From contig NZ_JAHSTY010000002.1 in assembly GCF_019145355.1 (NCBI RefSeq), forward strand, positions 2,300,306 through 2,364,305: DNA of 64,000 nucleotides, in the 5' to 3' direction. The DNA comes from Pseudomonas azadiae (GTDB taxonomy: Bacteria; Pseudomonadota; Gammaproteobacteria; Pseudomonadales; Pseudomonadaceae). This document shows positions 55,842-64,000 of this stretch, in pieces. A program made the position numbers and the translations under genes. The notes beneath the pieces are model-generated. The model was not told the origin of the DNA, did not search any database, and saw only the letters and a program-made list of their open reading frames with translations. The first letter of the stretch is position 1, and each line of letters starts with the position of its first letter.

Positions 55842-57341
55842 TTATCTGGACACCGGCATCGCAAACTCCGCGCCCTGCTCGATGCTCTCCGACCAGCGCT
55901 GCATGATCGATTTCTGTTTGGTGTAGAAGCGCACACCCTCGGTGCCATACGCGTGCATGTCGCCAAACAGGCTCTTCTTCCAGCCACCAAAACCATGCCA
56001 GGCCATCGGCACCGGGATGGGCACGTTGATGCCGACCATGCCCACTTCGATGCGGCGTGCAAATTCGCGGGCGATGTTGCCGTCGCGGGTAAAGCAGCTG
56101 ACGCCGTTGCCGAATTCGTGAGCGTTGACCAGTTTCACCGCTTCGGCGAAGTCGTCCACGCGGACACACGCCAGCACCGGGCCGAAGATTTCTTCGCGGT
56201 AGATGCTCATCTCTTGGGTGACGTGATCGAACAGGGTCGCGCCGAGCCAGAAGCCGTTTTCCAGGCCCGCTTCGGTGGGCACGTAATCGCGCCCGTCGAG
56301 CAGCAGTTGCGCGCCGGCCTGCACGCCTTGTTCGATGTAGCCGCGGATGCGTTCCAGCGCGGCGCGGGACACGATCGGGCCCATTTCGGCCTTCAAATCG
56401 CGGCCGTCGGTGATGCGCAGTTGCCGGGCTCGCTCGGTCAAGGCGGCGATGACTTTGTCACCCACGTCGCCCACCAGCACGGCGACCGAGATGGCCATGC
56501 AGCGCTCGCCGGCGCTGCCGTACGCCGCGCCCATCAGTGCGTCGACGGTTTTTTCGATATCGGCGTCGGGCATCACCACCATGTGGTTTTTTGCACCGCC
56601 CAGGCCTTGCACGCGCTTGCCGTTGCGCGCGCCGGTTTCGTAGATGTACTGGGCAATCGGCGTGGAACCGACGAAGCTCACGGCCTTGACGTCCGGGTGT
56701 TCGATCAGCGCGTCTACCGATTCCTTGTCGCCCTGCACCACGTTGAACACACCTTTGGGCAGGCCGGCTTCACGCAGCAGCTCGGCCATGAACAGCGAGG
56801 CGCTCGGGTCGGTCGGGCTTGGCTTGAGGATGAAGGTGTTGCCCGCTGCGATGGCGATCGGGTACATCCACATCGGCACCATCACCGGGAAGTTGAACGG
56901 CGTGACGCCGGCCACAACCCCCAGCGGCTGGCGCAGGGTCCAGTTGTCCATGCCACGGGAAACCTGGTCGGAATACTCGCCCTTGAGCAGGTTGGGAATG
57001 CCGCAGGCGAATTCGAGGATGTCGATGCCGCGGTCGACTTCGCCTTGGGCATCGGTAAAGACCTTGCCGTGCTCGGCGACGATAATGCGCGCCAGATCGT
57101 CCTTACGTTCACGCAGCAGGTGCAGGTATTCGAACAGCACGCGGGCGCGGCGAATCGGCGGCGTGTCCGCCCAACCGGCGAAAGCGGCCTGGGCAGCGGC
57201 AACGGCTTCGGCCACGGTCTGGCGGCTGGCCAGGGCGACGCGGCCGGTCTTTTCGCCGGTGGCCGGGTTGTAGACGTCCTGATAGCGATCGTCGCGGGAC
57301 ACGCGCTGGTCGTTGATGTAGTGCTCGATGGTGGTGGTCAT
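55842..57341 (-). CDS. mmsA: CoA-acylating methylmalonate-semialdehyde dehydrogenase MmsA
   Basis: Turns methylmalonate semialdehyde (or malonate semialdehyde) into propionyl-CoA (or acetyl-CoA) in valine, inositol and beta-alanine catabolism. The 499 residues carry the nucleophile Cys281 ([12 protein letters not shown]). The usual general-base Glu of ALDHs is absent: the segment reads GLGGAKNH (about 247-254), a hallmark of the CoA-dependent subgroup. [15 protein letters not shown] is also characteristic. It is divergent from a LysR gene. The usual partner mmsB is not here. Confidence 0.93.
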   Translation of the reverse strand: MTTTIEHYINDQRVSRDDRYQDVYNPATGEKTGRVALASRQTVAEAVAAAQAAFAGWADTPPIRRARVLFEYLHLLRERKDDLARIIVAEHGKVFTDAQGEVDRGIDILEFACGIPNLLKGEYSDQVSRGMDNWTLRQPLGVVAGVTPFNFPVMVPMWMYPIAIAAGNTFILKPSPTDPSASLFMAELLREAGLPKGVFNVVQGDKESVDALIEHPDVKAVSFVGSTPIAQYIYETGARNGKRVQGLGGAKNHMVVMPDADIEKTVDALMGAAYGSAGERCMAISVAVLVGDVGDKVIAALTERARQLRITDGRDLKAEMGPIVSRAALERIRGYIEQGVQAGAQLLLDGRDYVPTEAGLENGFWLGATLFDHVTQEMSIYREEIFGPVLACVRVDDFAEAVKLVNAHEFGNGVSCFTRDGNIAREFARRIEVGMVGINVPIPVPMAWHGFGGWKKSLFGDMHAYGTEGVRFYTKQKSIMQRWSESIEQGAEFAMPVSR

Positions 57342-57449
57342 GGCAGTCGATCCAGGTGGGTAGCGTTGGAGTACACCTTAGGCTTTCGCTTTGTTCCAAA
57401 CCAGAGCAGAATCCAGAACTTATTGTCCACATTGGCGAACAATTAACCC

Positions 57450-58388
57450 ATGGAAAAGACTGAGATCGAAGGGCTGTGGACCCACATCCACTGGCTGTCG
57501 GTGCTGGAGGAACATGGCACCTACACCGCTGCCGCCGCCCGCCTGGGCGTGAGCAAGTCCGCCGTCAGCCAGCGTATTTCCGACCTGGAAAAGGCCACCG
57601 GCACACGACTGGTCACGCGCACCACGCGCAGCGTGCGGCTGACCGAGGCGGGGCTGTCGCTGACCCGTGAAGTGCGCAGCGCCTATGCACAGATCGCGCG
57701 CGGTTTCTCGTCGGTGCGCGACTCGGTCGGCGAGATCCGCGGGCTGGTGCGCCTCACCGCACCGGTGGCATTCGCCCGTCAGCAACTGGTGCCGCACCTG
57801 TCGGCATTCTTGCAGCAGTACCCGCAAGTGCGTATCCAGCTGGATGTATCGGACGCCCTGAGTTCACTGGCCGCCGAGGGCTACGACCTGGCGGTGCGGC
57901 ATGGCTTCCAGGTGCCCGAAACCCATGTGGCGTGGAAACTGTGCGATACCGGCTCGGTGCTGGTCGCCACCCAGGACTACCTGCAACGTCACGGCGAACC
58001 GCGTGAACCCGGGGACCTGTCCTCGCATAACTGCCTGTTCTATCCTCGCGGCACCGATCAGCCCGCCTGGACCTTCGAGCGCGGCAGCAAACACGTCGAA
58101 CGCCTCACCGTGCCCATCGCCGGCAGCTTTGCCACCAATAACAGCGAAGCCTTGCGTGACGCCGCGCTCAGTCACTTGGGCATCGCCCTGCTCCCGGACT
58201 TCAGCGCACACGCCGCCCTGGCCGGCGGCACGCTGGTACAGGTGCTCAAGGGCTGGACGCTCAAGGGCGCGTTTGCCGATGAGATCTACTTGATAAGGCC
58301 TTACTCGCCGCATGTGCCGAAGTCGGTCAGTGCGTTGGTCAGCTATTTGAAGGACAAATTGTCGGGTGGGTTTCGGTTCGTGCCCTGA
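57450..58388 (+). CDS. LysR-family regulator, probable controller of mmsA
   Basis: LTTR of 312 residues. The wHTH reads YTAAAARLGVSKSAVSQRIS, then RLVTRTTRSVRLTEAG; the effector domain begins near residue 95 (VRLTAPVAFARQQLVPHLSA). It is divergent from mmsA with a 108-base gap, the classic LysR layout. In P. aeruginosa the mms operon has an AraC-type regulator, so control differs here. Confidence 0.87.
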   Translation: MEKTEIEGLWTHIHWLSVLEEHGTYTAAAARLGVSKSAVSQRISDLEKATGTRLVTRTTRSVRLTEAGLSLTREVRSAYAQIARGFSSVRDSVGEIRGLVRLTAPVAFARQQLVPHLSAFLQQYPQVRIQLDVSDALSSLAAEGYDLAVRHGFQVPETHVAWKLCDTGSVLVATQDYLQRHGEPREPGDLSSHNCLFYPRGTDQPAWTFERGSKHVERLTVPIAGSFATNNSEALRDAALSHLGIALLPDFSAHAALAGGTLVQVLKGWTLKGAFADEIYLIRPYSPHVPKSVSALVSYLKDKLSGGFRFVP

Positions 58389-58558
58389 CCCAGCCTCACT
58401 CCACCCGCCGATCCCCCCGCTCAGTACCCACGACTTTTTTGCACAACGCTCCTGTGTTTTTGAGCGTTCTGCTCTGATTTATGCGTGCCTATACTCGGTC
58501 CAGCCTCTCGGTTGCAGCCGAGGGCCAGTCCCCACAACAATAATCAAGGACAGCCACC

Positions 58559-60241
58559 ATGACCCAGCCCTTCCTGGCCGCTCGGGATTTTCTGCTCGCT
58601 CACCGAACCGACTACGCCACCGCCGTACGGGATTTTCGCTGGCCGCAACTGGACGAATTCAACTGGGCCCTGGACTATTTCGACGCCATGGCCGAGGGCA
58701 ATGCGGCCAATGCGCTGTGGATCGTCGAGGAAGACGGCAGCGAGCAGCGCTACAGCTTCCAGCAACTGGCCGCGCGCTCCAACCAGGTGGCCAACCACCT
58801 GCGCGCCCTTGGAGTACGTCGCGGTGATCGCGTGCTGTTGATGCTCGGCAACGATGTGGCGCTGTGGGAAACCATGTTGGCGGCGTTCAAGCTCGGCGCC
58901 GTGGTGATCCCCGCCACGGCCCTGCTGAATGCCGATGACCTGCGCGACCGCATCGAGCGCGGGCAGGTTCGCCACTGGGTGGTGGGCGAGGCGCATGTGC
59001 ATAAATTCGCCGGGCTGGCCCACGGTTGCAGCCGTATCTGCGTGGGCTCGGCGCCTGCCGGCTGGGTCGCGCACAGTGCCGCTTATGAACACAACGAGCA
59101 GTTCGACGCCGAAGGCCGCACCCTGGCCACCGATCCGATGCTGCTGTACTTCACCTCCGGCACCACGTCCAAGCCAAAAATGGTGCTGCACAGCCACCAG
59201 AGCTACCCGGTGGGCCACCTGTCGACGATGTACTGGATCGGCCTGCAACCGGGCGATCTGCACTTGAATATCTCGTCACCGGGCTGGGCCAAGCATGCAT
59301 GGAGTTGCCTGTTCGCGCCGTGGAATGCCGGCGCGTGCATCTTTATTCATAACATTGCGCGGTTCAGCGCACCGGCCCTGCTCGCGGCGTTGGAACGTTA
59401 CCGCGTGACCAGCCTGTGCGCGCCGCCCACTGTGTGGCGCATGCTGATTCAGGAAGACCTGGCCAGCTACAAACCGCGCCTGAGCCTGCGCGAACTGGTC
59501 GGCGCCGGCGAGCCGCTGAACCCCGAAATCATCGAGCAGATCCAACAGGCCTGGGGCTTGCCGCTGCGCGATGGTTTCGGCCAATCGGAAACCACGGCCC
59601 TGGTGGGCAACACCCCGGGCCAAGTGCTCAAACCAGGCTCCATGGGCCGCCCGCTACCGGGTTACCAGGTCGCGCTGCTCGATGCCGAGGGCATTCCAAG
59701 CAGCGAAGGCGAAGTCGCCCTGCCCCTGGACGTGCGCCCGCTGGGCCTGATGCTCGGCTACGAAGACAGCCCGGAAAAAACCGCCGAAGTCATGCGTGAC
59801 GGCTACTACCGTACCGGCGACACCGCGCAGATCGATGCCGACGGCTATATCACGTTCGTGGGCCGCGCCGACGATGTGTTCAAGGCGTCCGATTACCGCA
59901 TCAGCCCGTTCGAGCTGGAAAGTGCCTTGATCGAACACCCGGCGGTCATGGAAGTGGCCGTGGTGCCCAGCCCTGATCCTGTACGCCTGGCCGTGCCCAA
60001 GGCGTTTCTGATCCTGGCCCATGACACAGCGGGCAGCGCCGAGCTGGCCCGGCATATCCTGGCCTTTGCCCGCGAACACCTGGCGCCCTACCAGCGGGTG
60101 CGACGTATCGAGTTCGTCACCGAGCTGCCCAAGACCATTTCCGGGAAGATTCGCCGCGTCGAGCTGCGCCAGATGGAGGTGCTGCGTCGCCAAAGTGACA
60201 CGCGCGGCGAGCAGGAGCACTTCGAGGAAGATTTCGCCTAA
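58559..60241 (+). CDS. AMP-forming acyl-CoA synthetase (ANL superfamily)
   Basis: Ligase of 560 residues that activates a carboxylic acid to its CoA thioester through an acyl-AMP. The P-loop motif is YFTSGTTSKPKMVLHSH, the A5 motif DGFGQSETT, the hinge YRTGDTAQIDADGYITFVGR, and the catalytic Lys is in PKTISGKIRR near the C-terminus. It resembles medium-chain synthetases. It starts 170 bases after the LysR gene. The substrate cannot be read; a short or branched acid linked to mmsA metabolism would fit. Confidence 0.87.
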   Translation: MTQPFLAARDFLLAHRTDYATAVRDFRWPQLDEFNWALDYFDAMAEGNAANALWIVEEDGSEQRYSFQQLAARSNQVANHLRALGVRRGDRVLLMLGNDVALWETMLAAFKLGAVVIPATALLNADDLRDRIERGQVRHWVVGEAHVHKFAGLAHGCSRICVGSAPAGWVAHSAAYEHNEQFDAEGRTLATDPMLLYFTSGTTSKPKMVLHSHQSYPVGHLSTMYWIGLQPGDLHLNISSPGWAKHAWSCLFAPWNAGACIFIHNIARFSAPALLAALERYRVTSLCAPPTVWRMLIQEDLASYKPRLSLRELVGAGEPLNPEIIEQIQQAWGLPLRDGFGQSETTALVGNTPGQVLKPGSMGRPLPGYQVALLDAEGIPSSEGEVALPLDVRPLGLMLGYEDSPEKTAEVMRDGYYRTGDTAQIDADGYITFVGRADDVFKASDYRISPFELESALIEHPAVMEVAVVPSPDPVRLAVPKAFLILAHDTAGSAELARHILAFAREHLAPYQRVRRIEFVTELPKTISGKIRRVELRQMEVLRRQSDTRGEQEHFEEDFA

Positions 60242-60278
60242 AAAAGCCCGGTGATACACGCGGATGCGTCACCGGGCA
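60241..60278 (-). terminator. Rho-independent terminator of the glucarate operon
   Basis: On the minus strand GCCCGGTGA and TCACCGGGC form a 9-base-pair stem followed by TTTTTT. It lies 19 bases after the gudD stop and directly adjoins the stop codon of the convergent acyl-CoA synthetase gene. Confidence 0.88.
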
Positions 60279-60296
60279 AAGCGAAGCGACCAAGCT

Positions 60297-61571
60297 TCAG
60301 AAACGCGGTTTGACGGTCTTCCAGTCCGGCTGGTAACGCTGCATCTGTTTCACATCGTCGCGCTGGCGGATGCCGCAGCTGAGGTACTGGTCATGCAGCT
60401 TGCCCAGTTGATCAGGGTCAAGTTCCAGGCCCAGGCCCGGCGCGCGAGTGATGGTCACGCAGCCGTCGACGATGGGCAGCTTGCCGCCCTTGATTACTTC
60501 CTCGTCCGGCTCCTGCCAGGGGTAATGGGTGTCGCAGGCGTAATCGAGGTTGGGCACCGACGCGGCCACGTGGGCCATCGCCATCAGGCTGATGCCCAGG
60601 TGTGAGTTGGAGTGCATCGACACGCCCAGGCCGAAGGTATGGCACATTTTCGCCAGAACCTGGGTATCGCGCAGGCCGCCCCAGTAGTGGTGGTCGGCAA
60701 GCACGATCTGCACGCTGCCCAGCGCTACGCTGCGGCGGAACTCGTCGAAATCGGTGACCACCATGTTGGTCGCCAGGGGCAAGCCGGTGCGTTTGTGCAA
60801 CTCGGCCATGCCTTCCAGGCCAGGGGTCGGGTCTTCGTAATATTGCAGGTCGTCGCCGAGCAGTTCGGCCATGCGAATCGAGGTCTCCAGGGACCAATTG
60901 CCATTCGGGTCAATGCGCAGCGGCACACCGGGGAAGGCCTTTTTCAGCGCCTTGATGCAGCGCACTTCATGTTCCGGCTCCAGAGCGCCGGCCTTGAGCT
61001 TGATGCTCTTGAAGCCGTAGGTGTCGATCATGCGCCGCGCCTGGGCGACGATCTGTTGTTCATTGAGCGCTTCGCCCCAACTGTCGGCCTTGTAGGGCGA
61101 ATCGATGTGTTCGGCGTACTTGAAGAACAGGTAGGCGCTGAACGGGATCCGGTCGCGGATCGCGCCGCCGAGCAGGTCCACCAGCGGCACATTCAGGGAG
61201 TGCGCCTGCAGGTCGAGCAGCGCCACTTCGAACGCCGAGTAAGCGTTGCTCACGGCCTTGCTGGCATGGGAGCCCGGCGCCAGTTCCGCGCCACTGAGGC
61301 TCGCGGGTTTATGCGCGGCCACCGTGGCCTGGACGATCGCGCGCAGCCCGTTAAGGTTGAAGGGGTCGAGGCCGATCAGTTGCGGCTGCACCTGTTGCTG
61401 GATCGCCAGCGCCGGGGCATCGCCGTAGCTTTCGCCGAGGCCGATGTAGCCGGTATCGCTCTCGACCTCGATGATCGAGCGCAGGGCAAAGGCTTCGTGG
61501 ATGCCGCTGGCGTTGAGCAGCGGCGGGTCGCGAAAGGCAATGGGCGTGACGGTCACGCGGACGATTTTCAA
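60297..61571 (-). CDS. gudD: Glucarate dehydratase GudD
   Basis: Enolase-superfamily enzyme of 424 residues that dehydrates D-glucarate to 5-keto-4-deoxyglucarate. Active-site parts are the Lys-x-Lys in SIKLKAGALEP, metal ligands in RIDPNGNW, YYEDPTPG and LATNMVVTDF, the Asp-His in LADHHYWGG and the catalytic His in MHSNSHLG. The start is TTG at 61571, preceded by AAGGAG at normal spacing and overlapping the gudP stop as TTGA. The longer open frame upstream lies over gudP in another frame and is not used. Confidence 0.93.
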   Translation of the reverse strand: MKIVRVTVTPIAFRDPPLLNASGIHEAFALRSIIEVESDTGYIGLGESYGDAPALAIQQQVQPQLIGLDPFNLNGLRAIVQATVAAHKPASLSGAELAPGSHASKAVSNAYSAFEVALLDLQAHSLNVPLVDLLGGAIRDRIPFSAYLFFKYAEHIDSPYKADSWGEALNEQQIVAQARRMIDTYGFKSIKLKAGALEPEHEVRCIKALKKAFPGVPLRIDPNGNWSLETSIRMAELLGDDLQYYEDPTPGLEGMAELHKRTGLPLATNMVVTDFDEFRRSVALGSVQIVLADHHYWGGLRDTQVLAKMCHTFGLGVSMHSNSHLGISLMAMAHVAASVPNLDYACDTHYPWQEPDEEVIKGGKLPIVDGCVTITRAPGLGLELDPDQLGKLHDQYLSCGIRQRDDVKQMQRYQPDWKTVKPRF

Positions 61572-62935
61572 GAGGCGGCTCCTTGTGGGCCTGAACGCAG
61601 GGCGTGTGGGTGAGCAGTCGGTGTAGACGTGGGCGGCACGCTGCCCCGTGGCGAGGTGCGCGCAAAAAACACCACCACCGCCGCCAGCAGCGATGTGGCG
61701 GCCAGGCCGTATAACCCGCCTTCGATGGAGCCGGTGGTCTGCTCCAGCAAGCCGAAGGTGGTGGGCGCGACGAAGCCTCCCAGGTTGCCGACCGAATTGA
61801 TCAGGGCAATCACCGCCGCAGCAATGCGCGCATCCAGGTAACCCTGGGGGATCGGCCAGAACAAGGCAGACGCCGCCTTGAAGCCAATCGCCGCGAAACA
61901 GATGGCGACAAAGGCAAACACCGGCCCGCCGGTGGTGGACATGAACATGCCGAAGGCGGCGATCACCAGCATCAGCGCCACCCACGCCTGCTGGTGTTTC
62001 CATTTGCTGGCCAGGGCGGCGAAAACGTACATGGCGACGATGGAAATCAACCAGGGAATCGAGTTGAACAGGCCGACCTGGAAGTCGCCCAGGTTGCCCA
62101 TTTTCTTGATCATGCTGGGCAGCCAGAAGGTCGCGCCGTAGATGGTCAGGGCGATGGAAAAGTAGATAAAGCAGAACAGTGCGATCTGCCTGTCGGCGAG
62201 CAACTTGAACATCGACGGCCGCACGGTCTGCGCCGCTTCACGCGCTTGTTGTTCCGCCTCGATAGCGCTTACCAGTGCATGTTTTTCCTCCGCGCTGAGC
62301 CACTTCGCCTGATGCGGATGGGATTGCAGCCAGAACCACACAAAGCCGCAGAGCACGATCGAAGCAAAACCTTCGATCAGGAACATCCACTGCCAGCCAT
62401 GCAGACTCAAGCCGTTAATGTGCAGCAACGCCCCAGACACCGGCCCGGCCAGCACCGAGGCAATCGCTGAACCACTGAGGAAAATCGCCATCGCCTTGCC
62501 GCGCTCGGAGGCCGGCAGCCACTGGGTGAAGTAATAGATGACACCTGGGAAAAACCCGGCTTCGGCGGCACCGAGAACAAAACGCAGGATATAGAAGCTG
62601 GTTTCACCCTTGACGAAGGCCATGGCCATCGCCGCCGCGCCCCAGGTGAACATGATGCGCGTCAGCCAGGCCCGTGCGCCGTAGCGTTGCAGCAGCAGGT
62701 TGGACGGCACTTCGAAGATCGCGTAGCCAATGAAAAACAACCCGGCGCCCAGGCCATAGGCCGCCGCGCCAATGCCCAGGTCGATTTCCAGGTGACTGCG
62801 CACAAAGCCGATGTTGACCCGGTCGATGTAGTTAACGATGAACATCACCACAAACAACGGCAGGACATGACGCTTGACCTTGGCGGCGGCGCGGGCAAGC
62901 ACGTTCGGGTCCGGCGGATTCTGGAGGGTATCCAA
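61568..62935 (-). CDS. gudP: Glucarate/galactarate MFS transporter GudP
   Basis: Twelve-helix proton symporter of 455 residues, ACS family. LPLFVVMFIVNYIDRVNIGF at the start, then NLLLQRYGARAWLTRIMFTW and AAEAGFFPGVIYYFTQWLPA are typical of D-glucarate porters. The start is TTG at 62935 with GGGAG seven bases before; a nearby ATG is out of frame. It is coupled to gudD by a TTGA overlap. It is divergent from the LysR gene at 63043. Confidence 0.88.
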   Translation of the reverse strand: MDTLQNPPDPNVLARAAAKVKRHVLPLFVVMFIVNYIDRVNIGFVRSHLEIDLGIGAAAYGLGAGLFFIGYAIFEVPSNLLLQRYGARAWLTRIMFTWGAAAMAMAFVKGETSFYILRFVLGAAEAGFFPGVIYYFTQWLPASERGKAMAIFLSGSAIASVLAGPVSGALLHINGLSLHGWQWMFLIEGFASIVLCGFVWFWLQSHPHQAKWLSAEEKHALVSAIEAEQQAREAAQTVRPSMFKLLADRQIALFCFIYFSIALTIYGATFWLPSMIKKMGNLGDFQVGLFNSIPWLISIVAMYVFAALASKWKHQQAWVALMLVIAAFGMFMSTTGGPVFAFVAICFAAIGFKAASALFWPIPQGYLDARIAAAVIALINSVGNLGGFVAPTTFGLLEQTTGSIEGGLYGLAATSLLAAVVVFFARTSPRGSVPPTSTPTAHPHALRSGPQGAAS

Positions 62936-63042
62936 GGGGTGACTCCCATTGATTGTTTTTTTAGGGGCGAGTCGATGATGGACGCCAGGTATTGTTCCCG
63001 TCTAATCTAACTTGGCATTCGATTGATACCGGAATTAGATCA

Positions 63043-63942
63043 ATGTTCGAGCTGACTCAACTGCGCTGCTTCACCACCGTGGCCACCGAGCTGAATTTTC
63101 GGCGGGCGGCCGAACGGCTGAACATGACCCAGCCGCCGCTCAGCCGGCAGATCCAATTGCTTGAACATCATCTCGGCGTCGAGCTGTTCACCCGCACCAC
63201 CCGCAGCGTGGCCCTCACCGCCGCCGGCCGTGCGTTTTTTATCGAAGCGCAGAACCTGTTGGAGCGCGCCCAGCAAGCGGCGGTGACTGCGCGGCGCTTC
63301 GCCGAGGGCGACATCGGCACGGTGAATATCAGCTTTGTCGGCAGCGCGGTGTATGAGTTTTTGCCCAGGGTGATCGCCGAGGCGCGACTCAAGCAACCCC
63401 ACGTCAAGATCGACCTGTCTGAAATGAACACCTACCAGCAATACGAAGCCCTGCGCGCCCGTCGCATCGACCTGGGCATCGTCCGCGCACCGCTGCTGGA
63501 ACCGGGTTATGCCACCGAATGCCTGGTGCGCGAGCCCTTTGTGCTGGCCGTACCGAGCAGTCATCGACTGGCCAACGCCGAGAGCGTCAGCGTGCAGGAC
63601 CTGGACGCCCAACCGTTCCTGATGTACGCGCACTCGGCGTACCCGCCGTTCAACGAACTGCTCACCGGCCTGCTGCGCTCGGCCCGCGTCGCGCCGGAGT
63701 ACGTGCAATGGCTGGGCTCATCCCTGACCATTCTGGCGCTGGTCAACGCCGGCATGGGCCTGGCGCTGGTACCGCGTTGCGCCAGCAGCGTGGTGTTCAA
63801 GAACGTGGTGTTTCGGGATATCGATTTGGGTGAAGGGGCGCAGAGCGAACTGCATTTGATCTGGCGCGAGAATAATGACAACCCGGCGTTTGCCATGCTG
63901 CTTGAGGGCATTCGCAATGCCGTGCGCTTGGGGTGGGGCTGA
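63043..63942 (+). CDS. LysR-family regulator, probable glucarate regulator
   Basis: LTTR of 299 residues. It starts MFELTQLRCFTTVATELNFR; the wHTH continues RLNMTQPPLSRQIQLLEHHL. The effector domain opens with INISFVGSAVYEFLPRVI-like sequence (NISFVGSAVYEFLPRVIAEA) of the CatR/BenM type. It is divergent from gudP with a 107-base gap, so it probably activates gudPD in response to glucarate. The upstream frame to 62992 is not used. Confidence 0.87.
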   Translation: MFELTQLRCFTTVATELNFRRAAERLNMTQPPLSRQIQLLEHHLGVELFTRTTRSVALTAAGRAFFIEAQNLLERAQQAAVTARRFAEGDIGTVNISFVGSAVYEFLPRVIAEARLKQPHVKIDLSEMNTYQQYEALRARRIDLGIVRAPLLEPGYATECLVREPFVLAVPSSHRLANAESVSVQDLDAQPFLMYAHSAYPPFNELLTGLLRSARVAPEYVQWLGSSLTILALVNAGMGLALVPRCASSVVFKNVVFRDIDLGEGAQSELHLIWRENNDNPAFAMLLEGIRNAVRLGWG

Positions 63943-63953
63943 CTGGCGGTTCT

Positions 63954-63976
63954 GGGGTGGGGTTGGGGTTGGGGTT
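63954..63976 (+). repeat. G-quadruplex-like tract
   Basis: Four GGGG runs spaced by T, TT and TT, directly after the LysR stop (11 bases). It is a telomere-like G-rich run able to form an intramolecular quadruplex in DNA or RNA. Confidence 0.7.
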
Positions 63977-64000
63977 GAGCTGGTTGCCGTGGCGGCCTTT

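Noticed and set aside
60297..62003. 568-residue frame suggesting an N-terminal extension or fusion of GudD
   Set aside because: The first 144 residues are gudP read in the wrong frame; a TTG with AAGGAG at 61571 gives the normal family start and length.

Overview
The window is about 62% GC, densely coded and rich in paired palindromic REP-type repeats. Its genes (araFGH, xylAFGH with an AraC-type XylR, levansucrase without a signal peptide, glucarate catabolism, many GntR/LysR regulators) point to a Pseudomonas of the fluorescens group, a plant- or soil-associated bacterium. I see no rRNA, tRNA, prophage, transposase or CRISPR array. This is an accessory catabolic region made of import-plus-degradation modules.

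Layout. (A) 1-10.8 kb: L-arabinose ABC importer araFGH (araH cut by the window edge) and a non-phosphorylative sugar-acid pathway (lactonase, dehydratase, FAH-type AraD1 protein, semialdehyde dehydrogenase, MFS porter, GntR regulator). Two ATAGT-N3-AC(T/A)AT operator-like sites lie in the divergent promoter. (B) 10.9-19.8 kb: membrane-anchored beta-propeller protein, TonB-dependent siderophore-type receptor, OYE oxidoreductase with a divergent ArsR regulator and a perfect palindrome between them, phosphodiesterase, bestrophin-like channel, dCache chemoreceptor. (C) 19.9-34.5 kb: the most interesting block. It encodes a luciferase-like monooxygenase, two near-duplicate flavin reductases, an alpha/beta hydrolase, an aldehyde dehydrogenase, a DUF1185 protein, a CMD-family protein, a NUDIX hydrolase, a DUF1330 protein, a private riboflavin-precursor enzyme (RibBX), a PotABCD-like importer, an NCS1 permease and a GntR regulator. 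Each promoter carries a TGGTATACCA-type palindrome. The set resembles oxidative N-heterocycle ring opening, such as trigonelline (Tgn) or uracil (Rut) degradation.

(D) 34.5-42.9 kb: a divergent Nramp-like transporter, a nested REP-in-REP, and a probable tetritol/tetrulose operon (RpiB-type isomerase, ABC ATPase and permease with no binding protein, SDR, DhaK, DhaL, SorC regulator). (E) 42.9-54.4 kb: xylR-xylA-xylFGH without xylulokinase, an orphan sugar-binding protein paired with a chemoreceptor, and levansucrase. (F) 54.4-58.4 kb: a structured leader with two competing pairings upstream of a small DUF protein, then mmsA with a divergent LysR gene. (G) 58.5-64 kb: acyl-CoA synthetase, glucarate permease/dehydratase pair (both with TTG starts) and a divergent LysR gene, ending in a G-quadruplex-like GGGG(T) tract.

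Blocks A, D, E and G convert plant sugars and sugar acids to central metabolites. Block C probably converts a plant-derived nitrogen heterocycle, bringing its own flavin supply and import systems. All assignments come from reading the translated sequence; no database search was run.
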